Source: an uncultured Azospirillum sp.
GTDB taxonomy: Bacteria; Pseudomonadota; Alphaproteobacteria; Azospirillales; Azospirillaceae
Assembly (NCBI GenBank): GCA_937960755.1
Contig: CALGOL010000445.1
Location: forward strand, 1-18,675
Length of the DNA: 18,675 nucleotides
Direction of reading: 5' to 3'
The notes under the pieces: model-generated
What the model saw: the letters and a program-made list of their open reading frames with translations, nothing else
Database searches by the model: none
Told to the model about the DNA's origin: nothing
Program-made: the position numbers and the translations under genes
Part shown: positions 1 through 6,691 of the stretch, piece after piece
How positions within the stretch are numbered: position 1 is the stretch's first letter
Layout: each line of letters begins with the position of its first letter

Positions 1-41
1 TTACAAGGTGACTGGAGTTCAGACGTGTGCTCTTCCGATCT
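1..41 (+). other. Illumina TruSeq P7-side adapter with index (artefact)
   Basis: Positions 8-41 read as the standard TruSeq read-2 adapter, from GTGACTGGAGTTC to GCTCTTCCGATCT. Positions 2-7 are TACAAG, which is the reverse complement of TruSeq index 12 (CTTGTA), and position 1 fits the last base of the P7 segment. This is library-construction sequence left on the contig end. Genomic sequence begins at about position 42. Confidence 0.98.
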
Positions 42-133
42 GTAAGCGCCCGACCTGAACCCCTGCCGTCGGCGCGCCTGAACCGCGCCCCGACGACATT
101 GTCGATTTCATTTTGCGGACGGGGACTTCCGCC

Positions 134-1762
134 ATGACGCGCTTTATTTTCATCACCGGCGGCGTGGTTTCATCGCTTGGCAAGGGCATCGCTTCGGCGG
201 CGCTGGCGGCGCTGCTGCAAGCCCGCGGCTACAAGGTGCGGATGCGCAAGCTCGACCCGTACCTCAACGTCGACCCCGGCACCATGAGCCCCTATCAGCA
301 CGGCGAAGTTTACGTCACCGACGACGGGGCGGAAACCGACCTTGACCTTGGGCATTACGAGCGCTTCACCGGCGTGGCGGCGCGCAAGTCCGACAACGTC
401 ACCACCGGCCGCATCTACGACACGGTGATTCGCAAGGAGCGCCGCGGCGACTACGAAGGCGGCACGGTGCAGGTGATCCCGCACGTCACCGACGAAATCA
501 AAGAATTCATCCGCTCCGATCTGACGGACGAAGACTTTGTCTTGTGCGAAATCGGCGGCACGGTGGGCGACATCGAGTCCCTGCCCTTCCTGGAAGCCAT
601 CCGCCAGTTCGGCAATGAAGTCGGGCCCGAACGGGCGCTGTTCGTCCACCTGACCCTGTTGCCCTACATCCCCACCGCGGGCGAGTTGAAGACCAAGCCG
701 ACCCAGCATTCGGTGAAGGAACTGCTGTCGGTGGGCATTCAGGCCGGCATTCTGGTGTGCCGCGCCGATCGCGAGATCCCGGAAGGCGAGCGCCGCAAGA
801 TCGCGCTGTTCTGCAACATCCGCCCGGAACGGGTGATCGCCGCGCTGGACGTCGACAGCATTTATCAAGTGCCGATCAGCTATCACGAAGAAGGCTTCGA
901 CACCCAGGTGCTGAATTATTTCGGCCTGCCGGTGGAAGGGGAGCCCGATCTGTCGCGCTGGACCGGCATCATGCGCAAGGTGCGCCAGCCGGAAGGCGAG
1001 GTCACCATCGCCGTGGTCGGCAAATACACCAAGCTGCTGGATTCCTATAAGTCGCTGTCGGAAGCGCTGATGCACGGCGGCTTGGCCAACAACGTCAAGG
1101 TCAAGCTGGACTGGATCGACGCCGAAGTGTTCGAAACCGACGGCGCCGTACAACAGTTGGAAGGCGTACACGGTATTCTTGTACCCGGCGGCTTCGGCGT
1201 ACGGGGCACGGAAGGCAAGATCCGCGCCGCCCAGTTCGCCCGCGAACGGCGCATCCCGTATTTCGGCATTTGCTTCGGCATGCAGATGGCGGTGATCGAA
1301 GCGGCGCGCAATCTGGCGGGCATCGTCGACGCCGGCTCCACCGAACTGGGCCGCCCCGGCAATCCGGTGGTCGGCTTGATGACCGAATGGGTGGCGGGCA
1401 ACCGCACGGAAAAGCGGGCGCAAGACGGCGATCTTGGCGGCACCATGCGGCTGGGGTCCTATCCCGCCGTGCTGACGCCGGGCAGCCGGGTCGCCGACAT
1501 CTACAACGCGGTGCGGATTGATGAGCGTCACCGCCACCGCTACGAGGTCAACGTCTACTACCGCGACCGGCTGGAAAAGGTCGGCTTGTGCTTCTCCGGC
1601 CTGTCGCCGGACGGCGAATTGCCGGAAATCGTCGAAATCGCCGATCATCCCTGGTTCATCGGCGTGCAGTTCCACCCTGAACTGAAGTCGAAGCCGTTCG
1701 ATCCGCACCCGTTGTTCGCCAGCTTCATCCGCGCGGCGATGGAGCAGGGCCGGCTGGTTTGA
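134..1762 (+). CDS. pyrG: CTP synthase
   Basis: CTP synthase makes CTP from UTP, ATP and glutamine in the cytoplasm, the last step of de novo pyrimidine nucleotide synthesis. The protein is 542 residues, normal for the family. The amidoligase domain (about 1-266) has the [10 protein letters not shown] loop at 9-18, the [12 protein letters not shown] segment at 67-78 and the CEIGGTVGD acidic site at 138-146. The class I glutamine amidotransferase domain (about 290-540) has its nucleophile Cys380 in GICFGMQ, and His514 and Glu516 in FHPE complete the triad. The ATG at 134 is chosen over an in-frame TTG at 113 because it gives the family N-terminus [10 protein letters not shown] and has a GGGGA ribosome site 8 nt upstream. 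The 92 bp before it hold no identifiable gene, only about 5 codons before a stop in one frame. secG often precedes pyrG in this class, but nothing here proves it. Confidence 0.98.
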   Translation: MTRFIFITGGVVSSLGKGIASAALAALLQARGYKVRMRKLDPYLNVDPGTMSPYQHGEVYVTDDGAETDLDLGHYERFTGVAARKSDNVTTGRIYDTVIRKERRGDYEGGTVQVIPHVTDEIKEFIRSDLTDEDFVLCEIGGTVGDIESLPFLEAIRQFGNEVGPERALFVHLTLLPYIPTAGELKTKPTQHSVKELLSVGIQAGILVCRADREIPEGERRKIALFCNIRPERVIAALDVDSIYQVPISYHEEGFDTQVLNYFGLPVEGEPDLSRWTGIMRKVRQPEGEVTIAVVGKYTKLLDSYKSLSEALMHGGLANNVKVKLDWIDAEVFETDGAVQQLEGVHGILVPGGFGVRGTEGKIRAAQFARERRIPYFGICFGMQMAVIEAARNLAGIVDAGSTELGRPGNPVVGLMTEWVAGNRTEKRAQDGDLGGTMRLGSYPAVLTPGSRVADIYNAVRIDERHRHRYEVNVYYRDRLEKVGLCFSGLSPDGELPEIVEIADHPWFIGVQFHPELKSKPFDPHPLFASFIRAAMEQGRLV

Positions 1763-1869
1763 TTAAACATCGCCTTTTTTAAGGTTAAACCGCTTTTCCG
1801 GGTGCAGGATTGCCGCTATCCTTTCGGGCGAGCGACGGCGTCTCCGCGCGTTAGTTAGGGATTGGCGGA

Positions 1870-3378
1870 ATGAAGCCTCTGGTTTTCGTCGCCGAAGACA
1901 GTCGTTTCTTCCTCTCCGTCGTCCGTTGGGGCGTTGTTGAACGGCTGGGTTTCGACATGATCTCAGCCGGTTCGCTGGCCGAAACCCGCAAGGTGCTGGC
2001 GGAACGCGGGGCGGAAGTCTACGTCGCGCTGCTCGATCTTAATCTGCCGGACGCGCCGAACGGCGAGGTGATTGACGAGGTCGCCAAGCACCACATTCCC
2101 TCGATCGTCTTCACCGGCAGCTTCACCGACGAAGTGCGCGAATTCGTGCTGGCGAAGGGCGTGGTGGACTACGTCGCCAAGGACACCCCCAACGGGGTGG
2201 AGACGGTGCTGGAACTGATCCACCGGCTGGGTCGCAACGGCGACATCGGCATTCTGGTGGTGGACGATTCGCGGGTGACGCGGCAATTGCTGCGCCGGTA
2301 TTTGACCTTGCATCGTTTCCGCATCGTTGAGGCGACGGACGGGCTGTCGGCGTTGAAAGCGCTGGAGGAAAACCCCGATCTCAAGATGGCGATTGTCGAT
2401 TACAACATGCCGGGAATGAACGGCTGCGAGTTGACCCGCCGGCTGCGCGCCAAGCGCGACCATGATTCCTTCGTCATTATCGGCCTGTCGGCTTACGGCA
2501 ACAAGGTGGTGTCGGCGAATTTCATGAAATGCGGCGCCAACGACTATCTCAACAAGCCGTTTGAGCCGGAGGAGTTTTTCTGTCGCGTCTATCAGAACTT
2601 GTCGCAGATTGAACGCATCGCCGCCTTGAAGGTCAAGGAGGCGAAGTTGGAGCATGCGGCCGCGCAAGCCGAAGCCGCCAACGCCGCGAAGACCGCGTTC
2701 TTGTCGCAGATGAGTCACGAGCTGCGCACGCCGCTCAATGCGGTGATCGGCTTTTCGCAACTGATGCTGCACGACCAGACCGCGCCGCTGACCCCAAGTC
2801 ACGCCCGTCAGGCGCAACGCATTATGGACGCCGGCGAACATTTGCTGGCGCTGGTGAATGATGCGCTCGACATCGCCAGGGTCGAGGCCGGCCGGGCCGA
2901 TCTCAGCGACGACGTGTTTGATTTGGCCGATGTGGCGGAGAGCGGCGTTGATCTGCTGGGGGACCGGGCGACGCGCGGCGGCGTGACGCTGAAAAACGTC
3001 GCTGAACGGCCGGTTGTAGTGCGGGCGGATCGTCGTCGCTTGTCGCAAATTGTCATCAATCTGCTGGGCAACGCGATCAAGTTCACCGCGGAAGGCGGGA
3101 CCGTGCAATTGCGCACCGGCGTCGGCGACGACGGCCGTCCGTTCCTGCAAGTGCGCGACGACGGCGTCGGCATGACGGCGGAAGAATTACGCACCGCGAT
3201 GGAGCCGTTCGGCCAACTGGGCGACGCGGCGCAACGGGCGCAGGGCGCAGGGCTGGGCTTGCCGCTGGTCAAGGCGTTGATCGAAGCGCACGGCGGCGAA
3301 TTCACGCTGGAAAGCGAAAAAGGCGCCGGCAGCGTCGCTGCCGTCCGCTTGCCGCCGGAACGGCTGGCGCAAGGCTGA
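1870..3378 (+). CDS. Soluble hybrid histidine kinase, REC-REC-HisKA-HATPase
   Basis: A 502-residue signalling protein with no signal peptide or membrane segment, so probably cytosolic. Two receiver domains lead. REC1 (about 3-118) has acidic pair Glu9/Asp10, phosphoacceptor Asp56, Thr82 and Lys104. REC2 (about 127-243) has Asp132/Asp133, Asp177, Ser207 and Lys229. Both keep all catalytic positions. A helical linker (about 245-278) leads to a HisKA domain with the H box MSHELRTP and phospho-His283. The HATPase domain has the N box around Asn397-Asn401, the DDGVG G1 box at 430-434, EPF at 445-447 and GAGLGL at 459-464. There is no PAS domain and no HPt or output domain, so the signal probably enters through REC phosphorylation and leaves to an unlinked partner. 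The 107-bp gap after pyrG suggests separate transcription. The ribosome site is weak (GGCGG just before ATG). No cognate regulator lies nearby, and the process controlled is unknown. Confidence 0.93.
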   Translation: MKPLVFVAEDSRFFLSVVRWGVVERLGFDMISAGSLAETRKVLAERGAEVYVALLDLNLPDAPNGEVIDEVAKHHIPSIVFTGSFTDEVREFVLAKGVVDYVAKDTPNGVETVLELIHRLGRNGDIGILVVDDSRVTRQLLRRYLTLHRFRIVEATDGLSALKALEENPDLKMAIVDYNMPGMNGCELTRRLRAKRDHDSFVIIGLSAYGNKVVSANFMKCGANDYLNKPFEPEEFFCRVYQNLSQIERIAALKVKEAKLEHAAAQAEAANAAKTAFLSQMSHELRTPLNAVIGFSQLMLHDQTAPLTPSHARQAQRIMDAGEHLLALVNDALDIARVEAGRADLSDDVFDLADVAESGVDLLGDRATRGGVTLKNVAERPVVVRADRRRLSQIVINLLGNAIKFTAEGGTVQLRTGVGDDGRPFLQVRDDGVGMTAEELRTAMEPFGQLGDAAQRAQGAGLGLPLVKALIEAHGGEFTLESEKGAGSVAAVRLPPERLAQG

Positions 3379-3501
3379 CGCCTAAATTTAAGGGATTTTC
3401 CACCAACAGAAATTCACCTGACGGGCTGATTCGCCCCAGCCGATCAATACAAATGCGTGAAATTTTTTTTAGGTTTTCGGCTATGCTTCCCGGCGTGGTC
3501 A

Positions 3502-3526
3502 GGGGGGCGGAAAGGCCGCCTCCCCC
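3502..3526 (+). other. Hairpin in leader of the small peptide gene
   Basis: GGCGG at 3506-3510 pairs with CCGCC at 3516-3520 around a 5-nt loop (AAAGG). The flanking GGGG (3502-3505) and CCCCC (3522-3526) extend the stem past one bulged T. It lies 10 nt upstream of the AAGGGG ribosome site of the 3551 ORF. No T-tract follows, so it is unlikely to be an intrinsic terminator. It could act as an mRNA leader structure. The rest of 3379-3550 holds an 8-T run at 3463-3470 and a weak GGCTG/CAGCC stem at 3424-3441, with no gene recognised. Confidence 0.45.
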
Positions 3527-3550
3527 GCCACATCGAAGGGGAAGAACAGA

Positions 3551-3622
3551 ATGCTTAAAGAGCTTCTAACCCTTCTGGTTCTGATCCTGGAAATCGTCAA
3601 GCTGCTGCTTGAGATGTTCTAA
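3551..3622 (+). CDS. Candidate 23-residue leucine-rich hydrophobic peptide
   Basis: ATG at 3551 opens a 23-codon frame ending in TAA. The peptide begins MLKELLTLLV and ends VKLLLEMF. Leu, Ile, Val, Met and Phe dominate, with Glu and Lys spaced as in an amphipathic or single membrane-spanning helix. An AAGGGG ribosome site (3536-3541) sits 9 nt before the ATG. Hairpins lie on both sides (3502-3526 and 3641-3667). The match of a good ribosome site to a short, strongly biased hydrophobic frame supports a real small protein, but length alone cannot exclude chance. It lies between a histidine kinase and a redox operon, 194 bp before the next gene. I recognise no family. It could be a membrane peptide, a type I toxin-like peptide or a regulatory leader peptide; none of these is shown. 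Confidence 0.5.
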   Translation: MLKELLTLLVLILEIVKLLLEMF

Positions 3623-3640
3623 GATTTAGAACCGGAGCGG

Positions 3641-3667
3641 GGGGAAAGGGTGGCACCCCTTTTCCCC
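3641..3667 (+). other. GC-rich stem-loop after the small peptide gene
   Basis: GGGGAAAGGG at 3641-3650 faces CCCCTTTTCCCC at 3656-3667 across a TGGCA loop, giving a 10-11 bp stem with one bulge. It starts 19 nt after the TAA of the 3551 ORF. The stem is strong enough to stop or slow polymerase, but no run of T follows (the next bases are TGTTCCC). It is therefore a pause, processing or weak termination site rather than a textbook terminator. Confidence 0.4.
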
Positions 3668-3726
3668 TGTTCCCAAGATAAGCGCGCCGCCCGGTCGGCG
3701 CAAGCCCCCCAACCGGTATTACCTTT

Positions 3727-3740
3727 TTGCGCTGGATCAA
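3727..3740 (+). promoter_or_regulatory. FixK/FNR-like box upstream of the oxidoreductase operon
   Basis: TTGCGCTGGATCAA fits the 14-bp FixK2-type pattern TTG(A/C)-N6-(T/G)CAA and differs from the ideal FNR palindrome TTGAT-N4-ATCAA at two left-arm bases. It lies 76 bp before the gamma-subunit ATG, upstream of an AT-rich stretch (3772-3786). A -10 element at the ideal class II distance is not clear, so its function is less certain than that of the box at 8343. Confidence 0.4.
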
Positions 3741-3816
3741 TGAGCCGGCCTCCCCGCTCGGGCAAGCTGCGGAAATAAAAATAAATCCGCCAAAAGCTTC
3801 CGGGAGGAGCGCCCAC

Positions 3817-4374
3817 ATGTTCCAGATCCGTTTTCACGGACGGGGCGGACAAGGCGTCGTCACCGCAGCCGAAATGCTTTCCGTCGCCGCATTCTTGGAA
3901 GGACGCCACGCCCAGGCGTTCCCCAGTTTCGGCTCGGAACGCACCGGCGCGCCGGTGGTGTCGTTCTGCCGCATCGACGACAAGGAAATCCGCAGCCGCG
4001 AACCGATCCTCGCCCCCGACGCGCTGATCGTGCAAGACCCCACCCTGTTCCATTCGGTGGACGTCTTTCAAGGACTGCCCGACACGGGCTACGTCCTCAT
4101 CAACACGACAGCCAGTTACGAGGCGCTGCACATCGCCGACTACATGGCCCGCTTCCCCAAGGGCCACGCCCACACCGTGCCGGCGTCGGAAATCGCCCGT
4201 GAGCACGTCGGGCGACCGATGCCCAACGCGGCGCTGCTGGGCGGTTTCGCCGCCGTCACCGGCCAAATCCACATGGATTCGGTGAAGGAGGCGATCCGCC
4301 AAGCCTTCCCCGGCAAGGTGGGCGAAGCCAACGTCCGCGCCGCCGAGGCCGCTTACCAGCACTGCCTCGCCTGA
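3817..4374 (+). CDS. 2-oxoacid:acceptor oxidoreductase, gamma subunit
   Basis: First gene of the operon, 185 residues, normal for a stand-alone gamma subunit (POR_N-gamma, domain III type). The enzyme decarboxylates a 2-oxoacid oxidatively to its acyl-CoA and passes electrons to ferredoxin or another carrier. The gamma domain helps bind CoA. The N-terminal HGRGGQGVVTAAE glycine-rich signature is at 7-19, and the FPSFGSERTGAPV segment (about 35-47) is also typical. The frame is open further upstream, but ATG 3817 is chosen because it begins right at the family N-terminus and follows a GGGAGGAG ribosome site (3802-3809). A 28-bp gap separates it from the alpha gene. The substrate cannot be read from the sequence: pyruvate is commonest, but 2-oxoglutarate, indolepyruvate and phenylglyoxylate enzymes share this form. 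Confidence 0.93.
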   Translation: MFQIRFHGRGGQGVVTAAEMLSVAAFLEGRHAQAFPSFGSERTGAPVVSFCRIDDKEIRSREPILAPDALIVQDPTLFHSVDVFQGLPDTGYVLINTTASYEALHIADYMARFPKGHAHTVPASEIAREHVGRPMPNAALLGGFAAVTGQIHMDSVKEAIRQAFPGKVGEANVRAAEAAYQHCLA

Positions 4375-4402
4375 TTTCCGCCTCCTTTTTGGAGCGACCG
4401 AC

Positions 4403-5656
4403 ATGCTGAAACAAATCGAAGGCAGCCACGCCATGGCCGAGGCCATAGCACTGTGCCGCCCGGAAGTGATCTGCGCCTATCCCATCACGCCGCAAACCCA
4501 CATCGTCGAAGGGTTGGCGGAAATGGTCCGCGACGGCCATTTGAACGACTGCGAGTATATCAACGTCGAGTCGGAATTCGCCGCCTTGTCGGTGGGTATC
4601 GGCTCCTCCGCCGCCGGCGCCCGCACCTACACCGCGACATCCAGTCAAGGCCTCTTGTTTATGATGGAGGCGGTCTACAACGCCTCCGGCCTTGGCCTGC
4701 CTATCGTCATGACCCTGGGCAACCGCGCCATCGGCGCGCCGATCAACATCTGGAACGACCATTCCGACGCCATGTCGGTGCGCGACGCCGGCTGGATCAT
4801 GCTGTTCGCCGAAACCAACCAAGAAGCGGTCGACCTGCACATCCAAGCCTTCAAGCTGGCCGAAGAACTTTCCTGTCCGGTGATGGTCAACGTCGACGGC
4901 TTCATCCTCACCCACGCGGTGGAGCGGGTGGACATCCCGTCCCAAGAACAGGTCGACGCCTTTCTGCCGCCCTTCGACCCGGTGCAGTCGGTGGACCCGG
5001 CCAAGCCAATGTCTATCGGCGCCATGGTCGGCCCCGAAGCGTTTATGGAGGTGCGCTATCTCGCCCACCACAAGCAAATGCGGGCGCTGGAGCGCATCCC
5101 GGCCATGGCCGAGGAGTACAAGGCGATCTTCGGCCGCGAGTCCGGCGGACTGATCCGCAGCTATCGTTGTGAGGACGCCGAAACCGTGGTGGTGGCCATG
5201 GGCTCGGTGATCGGCACGCTGAAGGACATGGTGGACGAGATGCGCGAAGCCGGCGCCAAGATCGGCGTCGTCTCGATCTGCTCCTTCCGCCCCTTCCCAT
5301 TGGACGACGTGCGCCAAGCGTTGTTGGACGCCCACCGCGTGGTGGTGGTGGAAAAGGCGCTGGCGGTGGGCATGGGCGGGGTTCTCGCCTCGCACGTCCG
5401 CATGGCGCTGCGCGGCCATCCGACCCGCGTCTACACCCTGATCGCCGGCCTGGGCGGCCGACCGATCCTGAAATCGTCGCTGAAGGACTTCATGGCGCGG
5501 GCGGCGGCGGAACCGCATTACGATGTCCATTTCCTCGACCTGAAAGAGGATCTGGTGTCGGCGGAAATCCGCCGGATGGACGCGGTGCGGCGCGCCGGCC
5601 CCATCGCCGAAAACGTGCTGCGCCGGTTGGGCCCCAACGCCCAAACCGTGCTGTGA
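4403..5656 (+). CDS. 2-oxoacid:acceptor oxidoreductase, alpha subunit
   Basis: Alpha subunit, 417 residues, in the range for PorA-type proteins. It carries the pyrimidine-binding half of the thiamine diphosphate site and the transketolase-C-like domain II. Visible marks are YPITPQT at 26-32, the glutamate-bearing NVESEFAA at 54-61 (Glu56 or Glu58 probably activates the cofactor), TSSQGLLFM at 79-87 and WNDHSD at 117-122. Domain II covers roughly 255-385. A GGAG ribosome site at 4391-4394 lies 8 nt before ATG. It ends 12 bp before the beta gene, so the subunits are probably translated from one message. Close relatives include pyruvate and phenylglyoxylate oxidoreductases; substrate specificity is undetermined. 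Confidence 0.94.
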   Translation: MLKQIEGSHAMAEAIALCRPEVICAYPITPQTHIVEGLAEMVRDGHLNDCEYINVESEFAALSVGIGSSAAGARTYTATSSQGLLFMMEAVYNASGLGLPIVMTLGNRAIGAPINIWNDHSDAMSVRDAGWIMLFAETNQEAVDLHIQAFKLAEELSCPVMVNVDGFILTHAVERVDIPSQEQVDAFLPPFDPVQSVDPAKPMSIGAMVGPEAFMEVRYLAHHKQMRALERIPAMAEEYKAIFGRESGGLIRSYRCEDAETVVVAMGSVIGTLKDMVDEMREAGAKIGVVSICSFRPFPLDDVRQALLDAHRVVVVEKALAVGMGGVLASHVRMALRGHPTRVYTLIAGLGGRPILKSSLKDFMARAAAEPHYDVHFLDLKEDLVSAEIRRMDAVRRAGPIAENVLRRLGPNAQTVL

Positions 5657-5668
5657 AGGGGACCGGCC

Positions 5669-6691
5669 ATGAGCAAACCTATAGATAATCAAACAGTTAA
5701 GTTTTATCAGACCGGCACTTTGACGGTGGGCAATCGCCTGCTCGACCCGGAACAGCGCACGGTGCAGGCGTCGGCTGAGCGCACCAACGCCATCACCTGC
5801 GGCCACCGCGCCTGCCAGGGCTGCGGCGAAGCCTTGGGCGCCCGCTATGCGCTGGACGCCGCCATGCGGGCGACCGACGGGCAACTCATCTGCGTCAACG
5901 CCACCGGCTGCCTGGAGGTGTTCACCACGCCTTACCCGGAAACCTCGTGGCAAGTGTCGTGGCTGCATTCGCTGTTCGGCAACGCCGCGGCGGTGGCCTC
6001 CGGGGTCGCGGCGGCGCAGCGGGTGAAGAAACGGCCGCAGGTGCGGGTGATCGCCCAGGGCGGCGACGGCGGCACCACCGACATCGGCTTCGGCTGTCTG
6101 TCGGGGATGTTTGAGCGCAACGACGACGTGCTCTACATCTGTTACGACAACGAAGGCTACATGAACACCGGGGTGCAGCGTTCCTCCGCCACGCCGGGGG
6201 GCGCCAGAACCGCCACCACGCCGGCGGTGGGGGAAGCGCCAGGCAACGTCTTCGGCACCGGCAAGAACGTGCCGCTGATCGCCATGGCGCACAACATCCC
6301 CTATGTCGCCACCGCATCGGTCGCCGATCTGCACGATCTGGAGGCCAAGGCGACCAAAGCCATGAGCATCCGCGGCGCCCGTTACCTGCATGTGATGGTC
6401 CCCTGCCCGCTCGGCTGGGGCTCGGCGGCGCATGACACCATCAAATTGGCGCGCCTCGCCATGGAAAGCGGCTTTTTCCCGCTGTTCGAAGCCGAACACG
6501 GGGTCGTGACCTCGTCGCGCGCCATTCGCCGCAAGGTTCCGGTGATCGAATACCTCAAACCGCAAAAGCGCTTCGCCCATCTGTTCAAGCCCGACAACCC
6601 GCACGGGTCCGAGGCTTTGGCGCGGCTTCAGGCGCAAGCTGACGAGAATTGCCGCCGCTTCAACCTGCTGCGCGACGAAGGAGCCGTCTGA
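5669..6691 (+). CDS. 2-oxoacid:acceptor oxidoreductase, beta subunit (TPP and 4Fe-4S)
   Basis: Beta subunit, 340 residues. It binds the diphosphate end of thiamine diphosphate and the proximal [4Fe-4S] cluster. Likely cluster ligands are Cys49 and Cys52 (ACQGCGE), Cys81 (NATGCLEV) and Cys246 (VPCPLGWG). The Mg-diphosphate motif starts at GGDGGTTD (131-138) and closes about 27 residues later at YDNEGYMNTG (159-168). About 40 residues precede the first cysteine, and the opening codons (ATA, AAT, TTT, TAT) are AT-richer than the rest. The TGA stop shares its last A with the ATG of the next gene (TGATG at 6689-6693), so the two are probably translationally coupled. Confidence 0.95.
   Translation: MSKPIDNQTVKFYQTGTLTVGNRLLDPEQRTVQASAERTNAITCGHRACQGCGEALGARYALDAAMRATDGQLICVNATGCLEVFTTPYPETSWQVSWLHSLFGNAAAVASGVAAAQRVKKRPQVRVIAQGGDGGTTDIGFGCLSGMFERNDDVLYICYDNEGYMNTGVQRSSATPGGARTATTPAVGEAPGNVFGTGKNVPLIAMAHNIPYVATASVADLHDLEAKATKAMSIRGARYLHVMVPCPLGWGSAAHDTIKLARLAMESGFFPLFEAEHGVVTSSRAIRRKVPVIEYLKPQKRFAHLFKPDNPHGSEALARLQAQADENCRRFNLLRDEGAV

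Noticed and set aside
42..56. Possible last codons of secG before pyrG
   Set aside because: Only about four codons before a TGA remain after the adapter. Synteny alone suggests secG; the sequence does not.
1756..1791. GGTTT/AAACC arms with a six-T run after pyrG as a terminator
   Set aside because: The T-run lies inside the loop and the stem is weak and AT-rich. It is not a convincing intrinsic terminator.
3457..3487. GTGAAA and TATGCT as a promoter for the small peptide gene
   Set aside because: The -35 matches poorly and the spacer is 19 bp. It is too weak to list as a feature.
3727..3816. An N-terminal extension of the gamma subunit
   Set aside because: The extra 30 codons show no family similarity, overlap the FixK-like box, and the strong ribosome site is at 3802-3809.
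4256..6637. A 793-codon minus-strand frame opposite the oxidoreductase genes, and similar ones at 170-1708 and 9588-11498 (plus)
   Set aside because: Same composition effect. The opposite strands hold clear oxidoreductase subunits, CTP synthase and threonyl-tRNA synthetase.
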